Shown here: in pieces, positions 50,635 through 57,758 of the stretch
How the letters are laid out: the number at the start of each line of letters is the position of its first letter
Numbering within the stretch: the stretch's first letter is position 1
NCBI RefSeq assembly: GCF_029952525.1
Contig: NZ_JASAOF010000018.1
Span: forward strand, 1 to 64,000
Direction of reading: 5' to 3'
DNA length: 64,000 nt
DNA from: Saccharopolyspora ipomoeae
GTDB lineage: Bacteria > Actinomycetota > Actinomycetes > Mycobacteriales > Pseudonocardiaceae
Notes under the pieces: generated by a model
The model's input: the letters and a program-made list of their open reading frames with translations, nothing else
What the model was told of the DNA's origin: nothing
Databases searched by the model: none
Program-made: the position numbers and the translations under genes

Positions 50635-51628
50635 CGGCACCTCCCGGCAGCACCTGGACCTTGAGCCCGGCGCCGCTGCGCATGAGCTCCAGGGCCTTGC
50701 CGAACTCCTCCAGCGGCAGCGCGTCGGTGAGCAGCTCGTCGCCGTCGATGGCGCCCATCGCCATCAGGTCGAGCGCGGGACCGAAGCTGTGCAGCACCGC
50801 CATCGAGCCGACGATCTTGATCTCGTCGTTGTAGATGCGGAACGGCGACAACGAGATCCGCGCCTCGGCCGGGGCGACGCCGAAGACCAGCAGTCGTCCG
50901 CCGCGGCGCAGCTTGTCGAAGGCGGTCTCGATGGCCGGGGCGGCACCGGTGCAGTCGACGGCGGCGTCGAAGCCGCCCTCCAGCTCGGAGGCGTCCTCGG
51001 TGGTGGCGACCGCGCCCAGCCGCTCGGCGCGCGGCAGCCGCGCGGCGTTGCGGTCGGCGACGGTGACCTGCGCGCCCGCGCGCTGGAGCAGCTGCTGCAT
51101 CAGCAGGCCCATCGTGCCCGCGCCGATGATCAGGAACTTCTCGCCGGCTTCGACGCCGATCTGACGGACGCCGTGCACGGCGCAGGAGACCGGTTCCACG
51201 AGAGCGCCCTGCTGCCAGGTCAGCTCGTCGGGCATCCGGTAGCAGTTGGCCGAGGGAACGGCGACGTACTCGGCGAACGCGCCGTCGACGGTGTCACCCG
51301 TGGCGCCCCAGTTCGCGCAGAGGTTGCCGTGCCCGTTGCGGCAGGGCGTGCAGTACCCGCAGAACAACGACGGGTCGACCGCGACCCGGTCGCCCACCTT
51401 CCAGTCGCCCGGCACGTCCGGGCCCACCTCGACGACCTCGCCTGCGAACTCGTGGCCCGGCACGATCGGGTAAGGCGTGGGCGGGAAGTGCCCGTCGGCG
51501 ATGTGCACATCGGTGCCGCAGATGCCGGTGGCGCCGACCTTCACCACCAGTTGCCGCTCCCGAGGTACCGGATCCGGTACGTCGCCAACCCGGATGGAAC
51601 CGGGTTCGTCAATGATCGCGGCCCGCAT
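50627..51628 (-). CDS. zinc-dependent alcohol/polyol dehydrogenase (MDR family)
   Basis: 333 residues, ATG with GGAGG four bases upstream. GroES-like domain with catalytic zinc ligands in GICGTDVHIADGHF (Cys) and VPGHEFAGEV (His-Glu), structural zinc cysteines in FCGYCTPCRNGHGNLC, then the Rossmann domain with FLIIGAGTMGLLMQQLL and the coenzyme loop VADRNAARLPRAERLG. The pattern matches sorbitol, threonine or arabitol dehydrogenases; the adjacent polyol-type ABC system favours a polyol substrate. First gene of the minus-strand operon, divergent from SorC. Confidence 0.92.
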   Translation of the reverse strand: MRAAIIDEPGSIRVGDVPDPVPRERQLVVKVGATGICGTDVHIADGHFPPTPYPIVPGHEFAGEVVEVGPDVPGDWKVGDRVAVDPSLFCGYCTPCRNGHGNLCANWGATGDTVDGAFAEYVAVPSANCYRMPDELTWQQGALVEPVSCAVHGVRQIGVEAGEKFLIIGAGTMGLLMQQLLQRAGAQVTVADRNAARLPRAERLGAVATTEDASELEGGFDAAVDCTGAAPAIETAFDKLRRGGRLLVFGVAPAEARISLSPFRIYNDEIKIVGSMAVLHSFGPALDLMAMGAIDGDELLTDALPLEEFGKALELMRSGAGLKVQVLPGGADA

Positions 51629-51647
51629 CACACCTCCGACTCCAGAG

Positions 51648-51661
51648 CGCTCATCTGAGCG
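51648..51661. promoter_or_regulatory. SorC operator half of a pair (dehydrogenase side)
   Basis: Palindrome CGCTCATCTGAGCG (6-bp arms around TC), 20 bp before the dehydrogenase start. Same core as the site at 51752-51765. Confidence 0.6.
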
Positions 51662-51751
51662 AACTGCGCTGTACTCTGCCCTGAACTTGCCACGCATTGA
51701 AGAGGTTCACTGTTGATGACGTCAACCTTTCGTTCAGATTTCACGTTATAG

Positions 51752-51765
51752 TGCTCATATGAGCA
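51752..51765. promoter_or_regulatory. SorC operator half of a pair (regulator side, over its own start codon)
   Basis: Perfect palindrome TGCTCATATGAGCA; the ATG of the SorC gene is inside it. Its centre is 104 bp from the centre of the other copy, about ten helical turns. A further inverted repeat, GTTGATGACGTCAAC, lies at 51713-51727 between them. Confidence 0.65.
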
Positions 51766-52742
51766 CATCCCGGCCACGTAGCGGGCTCATCGACACCATG
51801 ACGGCGGCGTCCATCGCGCACCGGTTCTTCGTCGCCGGGCGCTCGAAGCTGGAGATCGCCGAGGAGTTCGGCATCAGCCGCTTCAAGGTCGCCCGGATCC
51901 TGACATCGGCGCAGGAGAGCGGCCTGATCAAGATCTCGTTCGAGCTGCCTTTCCCGGTCGACGTGGAGCAGTCCGAACGACTTCGCACGGCCTACGGCCT
52001 GCGGCGCGCGCTGGTGCTCAGCCGAGCGCACTCCAAGGCCGAGCGACCCGACCTGCGCCGCCGGGTCGGTGCGCTGGCCGCGCAGCTCCTCTCCGAGATC
52101 ACCGTGCCGGGCGACGTCATCGGCCTGTCCTGGGCGCGTTCGGTCAACGCGATGGCGGAGGCCGTCCGCAGCCTGCCCAAGTGCCCGATCGTGCAGCTCT
52201 GCGGCGTGCAGGCCGGGATGGACATGCGGGACCGCTCGGTGGAGACGGTGGGCCGGGTGGCCGCGGTCGCCGGCGGCGAGTCCTACCCCATCTACGGTCC
52301 GCTGGTGCTGCCGGACCGCCGGACCACCGAGATCCTGCGCAACCAGCCCGGCATCGCCGAGACCTTCGAGCAGTTCCACCACCTCACCAAGGCGGTGGTG
52401 AGCATCGGGGCCTGGCAGGAGAACGAGTCGACCGTCTACGACTCGCTGAGCCCGGCCGAGCGGGAGTCGATCCGCGAGCGCGGCGCCACCGCCGAGATCG
52501 CCGCCCGCCTCTTCGACGCCGACGGCAACGAGCTGTCCACCGGACTCGCCCACCACGTCCTGGCCATCCCGCACGAGCAGCTGCGCGCGGTCCCCGAGGT
52601 CATCGCCGTCGGCTACACCACGCCCAAGGCCCGCGCCATCGACGCGGTGCTGCGCTCGGGCATCGTCACCAGCCTCATCACCGACTTCGACGTCTCCGAG
52701 CTCCTCCTCCAACTCATCTCCCACCGCCCCCTGCGAACGTGA
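51759..52742 (+). CDS. SorC/DeoR-family transcriptional regulator of polyol genes
   Basis: 327 residues. N-terminal winged helix-turn-helix: AASIAHRFFVAGRSKLEIAE, EFGISRFKVARILTSAQESG, then a sugar-binding domain with GDVIGLSWARSVNAMAEAV, VETVGRVAAVAGGESYPIYG, VVSIGAWQENESTVYDSL and VIAVGYTTPKARAIDAVLRS. SorC regulators sense phosphorylated sugars or polyols. It is divergent from the polyol dehydrogenase-ABC operon, and matching palindromes lie before each gene, so it probably regulates both. The start has no good ribosome site and lies within its own operator. Confidence 0.92.
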   Translation: MSTSRPRSGLIDTMTAASIAHRFFVAGRSKLEIAEEFGISRFKVARILTSAQESGLIKISFELPFPVDVEQSERLRTAYGLRRALVLSRAHSKAERPDLRRRVGALAAQLLSEITVPGDVIGLSWARSVNAMAEAVRSLPKCPIVQLCGVQAGMDMRDRSVETVGRVAAVAGGESYPIYGPLVLPDRRTTEILRNQPGIAETFEQFHHLTKAVVSIGAWQENESTVYDSLSPAERESIRERGATAEIAARLFDADGNELSTGLAHHVLAIPHEQLRAVPEVIAVGYTTPKARAIDAVLRSGIVTSLITDFDVSELLLQLISHRPLRT

Positions 52743-52743
52743 A

Positions 52744-52778
52744 GGAGCGGAGCGAGACCCCCAGCCTCGCTCCGCTCC
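52744..52778 (+). terminator. terminator hairpin after the SorC gene
   Basis: Perfect 13-bp stem GGAGCGGAGCGAG / CTCGCTCCGCTCC with a nine-base loop immediately after the stop codon. Confidence 0.8.
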
Positions 52779-52782
52779 CCCC

Positions 52783-52822
52783 GTTCCCGTTTCCCGTTCA
52801 CGACCGAACGGGAAACGGGAAA
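52783..52822. repeat. inverted repeat with core CGGGAAACGGG (left copy)
   Basis: GTTCCCGTTTCCCGTTC and its near-exact complement GAACGGGAAACGGGAA form a 16-bp stem with a six-base loop. The core 11-mer recurs as an inverted pair at 53210-53244. It could end the minus-strand gene at 52843. Confidence 0.75.
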
Positions 52823-52842
52823 CCGTTGGTGAACCGCCGCTC

Positions 52843-53124
52843 TCAGTTCCGATCTCCGCCAGAATCCGTCGGTGTGCGCAGCGCTGCTGACGCAAACCAG
52901 CGAATTTCCATCCAGGCTTCGACGGTGACGAGGAATGCGGCGGCCATGACGACGACGAGCGCCACCAGAACGGGCCCGGACGCGTGCAACGAGGCCAACT
53001 CGAAGAACGCCCACACCTGGACGGCGGTGAATCCCAGCGTCGTCGCCACGCGACCGAGCAGGCGCGCAGGTGAAGCGCTGCGCTGTTCGGGTGTCACTTC
53101 GCGGGAGAGGTCGTCGGTCAACAT
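52843..53124 (-). CDS. small two-helix membrane protein of unknown function
   Basis: 93 residues, ATG with AGGAGA upstream. Hydrophilic N-terminus (TDDLSREVTPEQRSASPARL), then two predicted helices, VATTLGFTAVQVWAFFELASL and VLVALVVVMAAAFLVTVEAW, and a polar end (RTPTDSGGDRN). No motif recognised. It is divergent from the XRE regulator gene and is bracketed by two inverted repeats with the same 11-bp core. Confidence 0.65.
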   Translation of the reverse strand: MLTDDLSREVTPEQRSASPARLLGRVATTLGFTAVQVWAFFELASLHASGPVLVALVVVMAAAFLVTVEAWMEIRWFASAALRTPTDSGGDRN

Positions 53125-53209
53125 CACTTCTCCTAGGGTCAGGCGGAGTTCCAGCTTCAGGACTGGACCCGCTGAACCCACCATGTGCGCTGGCAGGAGT
53201 GCCCGACCA

Positions 53210-53244
53210 CCCGTTTCCCGGCGCCGGGGTGAACGGGAAACGGG
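53210..53244. repeat. inverted repeat with core CGGGAAACGGG (right copy), upstream of the XRE gene
   Basis: CCCGTTTCCCG at 53210-53220 and CGGGAAACGGG at 53234-53244, 13 bases apart, 18 bp before the likely TTG start of the XRE gene. The same 11-mer pair occurs at 52786-52819. Confidence 0.7.
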
Positions 53245-53261
53245 CAACCCGGGGGGGCGAG

Positions 53262-54542
53262 TTGACCGAGCGGCCCACACTGTTCGGGGCAGAGCTTCGA
53301 CGATTGCGGAACGAGGCCGGACTGTCGCTCTCCCGGCTCGCGGCAGTCCTGCATTACAGCAAGGGTTATCTCAGCAAAATCGAAACCGGCGGCAAACCAC
53401 CGACTCCCGATCTGGCGCGCCGAGCCGATGTCGCGCTGAATTCCGGGGGAACGCTGTCCGACCTCGTCGCCGAGCATTCGTCGAAAGCACCTCTGCCATC
53501 CGAGATCCCGACCGACGGTGATGAGGTGTGGGTGTTGCGACTCGATTCCGACGGAAGCAGTTCGTTCCAACCGGTGGACCGCAGGAGCGTCCTGACGGCC
53601 GGTGCCGCCTCCGCGGTGGCCTTCGGCGTGGGCGGTTCGCGCGCGCTCGCCGCGACCGGTGCCACCGAACCCTTCCAGGCGATGTTCGCCCAGTTGCGCG
53701 CGCTCGGGCAGACCGCAGGCCCCTCGCTTGTGCTGCCGAGCCTGATCGCCCAGGCGCACTCGCTGCGCGACATGGCCCGCAACGCGAATCCCGCGCAGGC
53801 GGCGGAGATCCTGGCGCTGACGGCCCGCTACGCCGAGTTCGCGGGCTGGATGACCCAGGAGGCCGGGGACGACCGCACCGCGCTGTGGTGGACCGACAAG
53901 TCGGTGCGGCTGGCCGAGGCCGGCGGCGACCGGAGCCTGGGCGCCCACGCGCTGGTGCGCCGCGCGCTGGTCACCCTCTACCGCCACGACGCGCGGGAGA
54001 CCATCGACATCGCACGGCGGGCCCGGCGCGACGCGCTCACCGACCGCATCCGGGGCTGGGCCGCGCTGCACGAGGCCCAGGGGCACGCGCTGGCGGGCGA
54101 CTACGACCGCTGCATGCGCACGCTCGACCTCGCCCGAGCGCACCTCGACTCGGCGCAACCGGAGGCCGGTCCGGTGCTGGGCGCGTCGAACCTGAGCGAC
54201 CCGGTCTCGATGATCACCGGCTGGTGCCTGCACGACCTGGGCCGCACCGACCAGGCAACCGAAGTCCTCGACCGCGAGGTCGCCGGACTGCCCGAGCAGG
54301 CGCTGCGGAATCGCGCGCGCTACGGCCTCCGCCGCGCCCTCGCCCACGCCGCGGCGGGCCAGATCGAGCACGCCTGCGCGCTCACCGCCGACGTGCTTCC
54401 GGTCGTCGACGCGGTCTCCTCCGCCACCGTCCTCACGGACCTGCGCAAGCTCAGCCAGCTGCTGGCCCGGCACCACCGCGTCCCCGCGGTCCAGGCCCTC
54501 CAACCGGCCCTGATCACCTCCCTGCACCACCACAACGGCTGA
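53262..54542 (+). CDS. XRE-family regulator with TPR-like C-terminus
   Basis: 426 residues from TTG 53262 (GGGGGGGCGAG upstream; GTG at 53229 also possible). N-terminal lambda-repressor-type HTH: LRRLRNEAGLSLSRLAAVLH, YSKGYLSKIETGGKPPTPDLARRADVAL. A linker with a hydrophobic stretch (RRSVLTAGAASAVAFGVGGS) resembles a Tat signal but lies inside the protein after the HTH. The rest is helical repeats typical of actinobacterial XRE-TPR proteins (AAEILALTARYAEFAGWMTQ, LRRALAHAAAGQIEHACAL). Such proteins often neighbour and regulate toxin, conflict or peptide-signalling genes; here a TIR gene starts 29 bp downstream. Confidence 0.88.
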   Translation: MTERPTLFGAELRRLRNEAGLSLSRLAAVLHYSKGYLSKIETGGKPPTPDLARRADVALNSGGTLSDLVAEHSSKAPLPSEIPTDGDEVWVLRLDSDGSSSFQPVDRRSVLTAGAASAVAFGVGGSRALAATGATEPFQAMFAQLRALGQTAGPSLVLPSLIAQAHSLRDMARNANPAQAAEILALTARYAEFAGWMTQEAGDDRTALWWTDKSVRLAEAGGDRSLGAHALVRRALVTLYRHDARETIDIARRARRDALTDRIRGWAALHEAQGHALAGDYDRCMRTLDLARAHLDSAQPEAGPVLGASNLSDPVSMITGWCLHDLGRTDQATEVLDREVAGLPEQALRNRARYGLRRALAHAAAGQIEHACALTADVLPVVDAVSSATVLTDLRKLSQLLARHHRVPAVQALQPALITSLHHHNG

Positions 54543-54571
54543 ATCACCCTGCGACTGAATGGAGTTCTTCG

Positions 54572-55231
54572 ATGCCGGACATCTTCGTCAACTACCGCAC
54601 CGGGTACGGGGAACAGGCCGCTGCCCACCTCCAGGACCACTTGTCCGGTCACTTCGGGATCGAGCGCGTGTTCCGCGACTCCACGTCGATCCCGCCGGGC
54701 GACAACTTCGAGCGGCGGTTGCAAACCGCCTCCAGGGATGCGCGCGTGCTACTCGCCGTGATGGGTGAGGGATGGGCCCAGGCCAGGAAGAACGGTCGCC
54801 TCGCGCTCGAGGACCCGACCGACTGGGTCCGGCGGGAGATCCTCAACGCCCGCGAAGCCGGAGTGCGGATCGTCCCCGTTCTGTGCGGGCACAACATGGA
54901 ACCGCCGAGCGCCTCGGAGCTCCCGCCCGAGCTCGCGTTCCTCCCGGACAACCAGGCGCTGCGCCTCGACCACCGCAACACCCGGAGCGACCTCGATCAG
55001 ATCGCCGATCGGTTGGCGGATCTCCTCCCCGGGCGAAGCAAGACGGAGACTCCCAACGTCCAGAACATCAACCACGGCCAGGCCCAAAACCTGATTCAGA
55101 CACACCAGATGGGAAATCTGCACATCGGCGACTCCCACGCGACGTCACATTTCCACGGCAACGTCACGGGTCCGCTGCACACCGGTACGGGTTCCCTCTA
55201 CGCCGATCGCACCCGCGAGGAGGACCAGTGA
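54572..55231 (+). CDS. TIR-domain protein with C-terminal adaptor-like motif
   Basis: 219 residues, ATG about 8 bp after TGGAG. Residues 1-150 are a bacterial TIR domain: PDIFVNYRTGYGEQAAAHLQ (beta-A), ERVFRDSTSIPPGDNF (BB loop), VLLAVMGEGWAQARK (beta-C), DWVRREILNAREAGVRIVPV with E89 in the position of the catalytic NADase glutamate. Residues about 160-188 (VQNINHGQAQNLIQTHQMGN then LHIG) are low-complexity and resemble RHIM-like amyloid signalling motifs of bacterial NLR systems. Residues 192-209 (SHFHGNVTGPLHTGTGSL) match residues 20-37 of the next protein. Its stop overlaps the next start by four bases. A NAD-cleaving effector or adaptor is likely by family; activity is not shown. Confidence 0.85.
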   Translation: MPDIFVNYRTGYGEQAAAHLQDHLSGHFGIERVFRDSTSIPPGDNFERRLQTASRDARVLLAVMGEGWAQARKNGRLALEDPTDWVRREILNAREAGVRIVPVLCGHNMEPPSASELPPELAFLPDNQALRLDHRNTRSDLDQIADRLADLLPGRSKTETPNVQNINHGQAQNLIQTHQMGNLHIGDSHATSHFHGNVTGPLHTGTGSLYADRTREEDQ

Positions 55232-57243
55232 CCACTGAGACCGACGAAGCGGCGCCTCAGCAGGCTTCCACCTGGACCACGCACTCCCACTTCGAGGGCG
55301 ACCAGCACGGTCCCACGCACGCCGGAACCGGCGATCTGAACGTCTACTACACCACCCACGAGAGCGTTCGAGCCCACGCCCGGAGCCCACGTCTGACCCT
55401 CCGCGACGACCTCCGCTGGCTGCGCGTGCGGTTCGTGGAACCGCAGCACCTGTCCTACGCACGAGAACAACTGGCCAAGTCCGGCACCGTCCTGCTCACT
55501 GGCCCGACCGGAAGCGGCCGCACGACGGCGGCGAAGATGCTCGTGGACGAAACCGCCGACGAGAACACCCCTTTCAGCATCCTTCCGGAGGAAGCGCTCG
55601 ATCCGCGGGAGACCTTGTCCAGCGTGAAGGTCTACCCCGATCACCGCTTCGTGCTCGACCTCTCCGACAGCGATCAGGCGGTCTTCCTCGCTCGAATGCG
55701 CGAGCTCCCCGCGTTCCGCACGACTCTGGTCGAACAACACGGCTTCCTCGTAGTTGTGGTTCCCGACGAGTTGGCTCACCACTTGGACCCGGAGCTCAAG
55801 CAGTTCGTCGAGCGGATCAACCGCCCGCGAGGCGACCTCGTGCTCCGCAGGCACCTGCAGGCCGCCGATCTGAACCCCACCGGTGATCAGCTCGACCAGT
55901 CCGAGGTCGCGCAGTGCCTGAAGGCGCCGATGCAGGAGATCGCGGGCGTGGCGGAGCGGGTCACCGAAGCACGCGACAGCCTTCCCGGCGAAGACCTCGC
56001 CCGTTGGCTCAAGGAAGCTGCCGGCGCCAAGGCCCAACGCCGCGAGGAAGTGGCCGAGAAGCTCGCCGCCCACCCCAGCGGCCGGGAACGAGCACTGCTG
56101 CTCGCCTCCGCGATGTGCCGAGGAGCCTCCACGGACGCGGTGTTCTTCGCCGCCGACGACCTGGTTCGGATGATGGAGCTCGACAAGGCTGAGCGGCCAC
56201 GTCTGGAACAGGACGGGTATCGCGCACAGCTCCAACGGCTGAACGTGGAGATCTCACCGCACGACAGCGTCGAGTTCAGCAAGCTGTCCTACGACGAAGC
56301 CGTGCTGGAGCACTTCTGGGACAACTTCCCCGATCTGCGCCCCCAGTTCCGACGCTGGGTTGAACGCGTGATCGAGTTGAGAGCTCTGACCGGCGAGAAC
56401 CGGCTGCGGTTGGTGGACCGCTTCACCGAGCAGGCGCTGCGGACCGGAAGCCCCGAACAGGTCGGTCTCGTCGTCGAGCGGTGGATCTTCCCGAGCAACG
56501 GCAAGTCGAGCCCGCTGCAGGACTTCGGAGTCCGAGCACTGGTCACGGGCTTGAAGGACGCCCGCCACGGCACTCATTTCCGGCGCATGGTCTACCTGTG
56601 GTCACGAGCGCAAGACCTGCCCGAGTGGGTCGGTCAGATCGTCGTCGAAGTGACCGTCGAGGTCATCGCACCGAACTTCCCGGAGCAGGCGGTCGTTCGG
56701 CTGCATCACCGAGCGCGACGCGAATCAGGAGAACTCGCACGCAAAGCGCTGGTCGACCTCGTGCGGCGCGATCTCCCCCAGTACCGGCTCCTGCTGGAGC
56801 GGCTGAGCGACGATCTGACGAAAACTCAGCAGTGGAACGCGGACTTCCTGCTGTTCCTCGACATCGCCGACCCGTTCCTGCTGACCGATACCTCCCAACG
56901 ATCCCGGCCGCTGGGTGCCGACCGGCAGCTGCGGGCCCAGCTGGTCACGTGCTGGCGGACGCTCATGCAAGAGCGCCGCGACCTGGTCGCACAACGGCTT
57001 TACCAGTGGCTCGCGGCCGCAGCCCGCATACCGGATCCGGATGTGCTGCTGGGGATTCTGGTGGATGCCGCGGGAGAGTCGATCTCTTTCCTGGGAGCGC
57101 TCTACGTCGCCGCCAAGGACTGGGCCGACGCAGCGGAAGGACATCCCGAGGTCGCGATCCGGTTGGCGCAGTTGATCGATCGTGCTCAGGGCGTGCAGAA
57201 CCAGGACTACGCGTACCCACGACCGGAGGAGTTCGTGCTGTGA
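55228..57243 (+). CDS. P-loop NTPase, STAND-like, with N-terminal motif shared with the TIR protein
   Basis: 671 residues from GTG (GAGGAGGA upstream), overlapping the TIR gene by four bases. Residues 20-37 (SHFEGDQHGPTHAGTGDL) align with the TIR C-terminus at 11 of 18 positions. Residues about 55-80 (RLTLRDDLRWLRVRFVEPQH) form a linker I recall from other uncharacterised actinobacterial NTPases. The Walker A is GPTGSGRT (residues 92-99); VLDLSD and FLVVVVPDE are Walker B candidates. After an ATPase core to about residue 260 comes a long helical region without recognisable WD or TPR repeats (residues 300-671), presumably the sensor. The design is that of a signal-transducing NTPase coupled to an effector. 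Function not established. Confidence 0.8.
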   Translation: MTTETDEAAPQQASTWTTHSHFEGDQHGPTHAGTGDLNVYYTTHESVRAHARSPRLTLRDDLRWLRVRFVEPQHLSYAREQLAKSGTVLLTGPTGSGRTTAAKMLVDETADENTPFSILPEEALDPRETLSSVKVYPDHRFVLDLSDSDQAVFLARMRELPAFRTTLVEQHGFLVVVVPDELAHHLDPELKQFVERINRPRGDLVLRRHLQAADLNPTGDQLDQSEVAQCLKAPMQEIAGVAERVTEARDSLPGEDLARWLKEAAGAKAQRREEVAEKLAAHPSGRERALLLASAMCRGASTDAVFFAADDLVRMMELDKAERPRLEQDGYRAQLQRLNVEISPHDSVEFSKLSYDEAVLEHFWDNFPDLRPQFRRWVERVIELRALTGENRLRLVDRFTEQALRTGSPEQVGLVVERWIFPSNGKSSPLQDFGVRALVTGLKDARHGTHFRRMVYLWSRAQDLPEWVGQIVVEVTVEVIAPNFPEQAVVRLHHRARRESGELARKALVDLVRRDLPQYRLLLERLSDDLTKTQQWNADFLLFLDIADPFLLTDTSQRSRPLGADRQLRAQLVTCWRTLMQERRDLVAQRLYQWLAAAARIPDPDVLLGILVDAAGESISFLGALYVAAKDWADAAEGHPEVAIRLAQLIDRAQGVQNQDYAYPRPEEFVL

Positions 57244-57566
57244 GCAAGGAGAACCGGATCCTCTACATCGGACTCGGGATCGCCGTGCTGATCCCGCTGG
57301 TGTTCGGGCTCGTGCTGGAATGGCCTGCGTGGGTGGTGGTTCCGCTGCTGGCGGGCGTCGGGTGGGGTGTGTTCAAGAAGCTGACCGGTGGGGCGCGCAC
57401 GCCGTCGGATCACGTCGGTATGCTGCTCGACCAGCTCGGGTTGCACGGCGAGCGCAACCCGGTGCGCAGGCTGACCGCGCACCGGTTCGCGAAGCTCATC
57501 GAGGCGGCCGGACACCCGCAGGTCGCCGAGGACGTCCGCCGCCGGTTCGACTCGCCGGATGCGTGA
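57240..57566 (+). CDS. small two-helix membrane protein of the TIR-NTPase operon
   Basis: 108 residues from a GTG overlapping the NTPase stop by four bases (GTGA), which ties it to the operon. Two close predicted helices, ILYIGLGIAVLIPLVFGLVL and WVVVPLLAGVGWGVF, near the N-terminus are followed by a basic soluble tail of about 65 residues (RTPSDHVGMLLDQLGLHGER and onward). Small two-helix proteins accompany several immune operons as membrane effectors, but this one could equally be an anchor. No known family recognised. Confidence 0.7.
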   Translation: MSKENRILYIGLGIAVLIPLVFGLVLEWPAWVVVPLLAGVGWGVFKKLTGGARTPSDHVGMLLDQLGLHGERNPVRRLTAHRFAKLIEAAGHPQVAEDVRRRFDSPDA

Positions 57567-57674
57567 AACGGACGGCGGATCGGGCACTTCAGCCGCTTGA
57601 CTCGATCGTGATCTTGTTCCGGGGCCGATCCGTTGACCCGTTCAACGTTCAACGTTACAGTTCCGCTGTTCGAA

Positions 57675-57703
57675 TGGCCTGGGAAACGTTTTTTCCCAGG
57701 CCA
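57675..57703 (+). terminator. intrinsic terminator after the TIR-NTPase operon
   Basis: TGGCCTGGGAAA and TTTCCCAGGCCA form a perfect 12-bp stem with a five-base loop, containing a run of six T; 108 bp after the membrane protein stop. Confidence 0.8.
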
Positions 57704-57758
57704 CGCCCATTATTCCGGCTGCCGGGCACGCAGGCGCGTCCGGCGGAGGGGGAGCGAG

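Noticed and set aside
51713-51727. GTTGATGACGTCAAC inverted repeat as the main SorC operator
   Set aside because: It occurs once, whereas the TGCTCA..TGAGCA type occurs before both divergent genes; kept only as a possible extra site.
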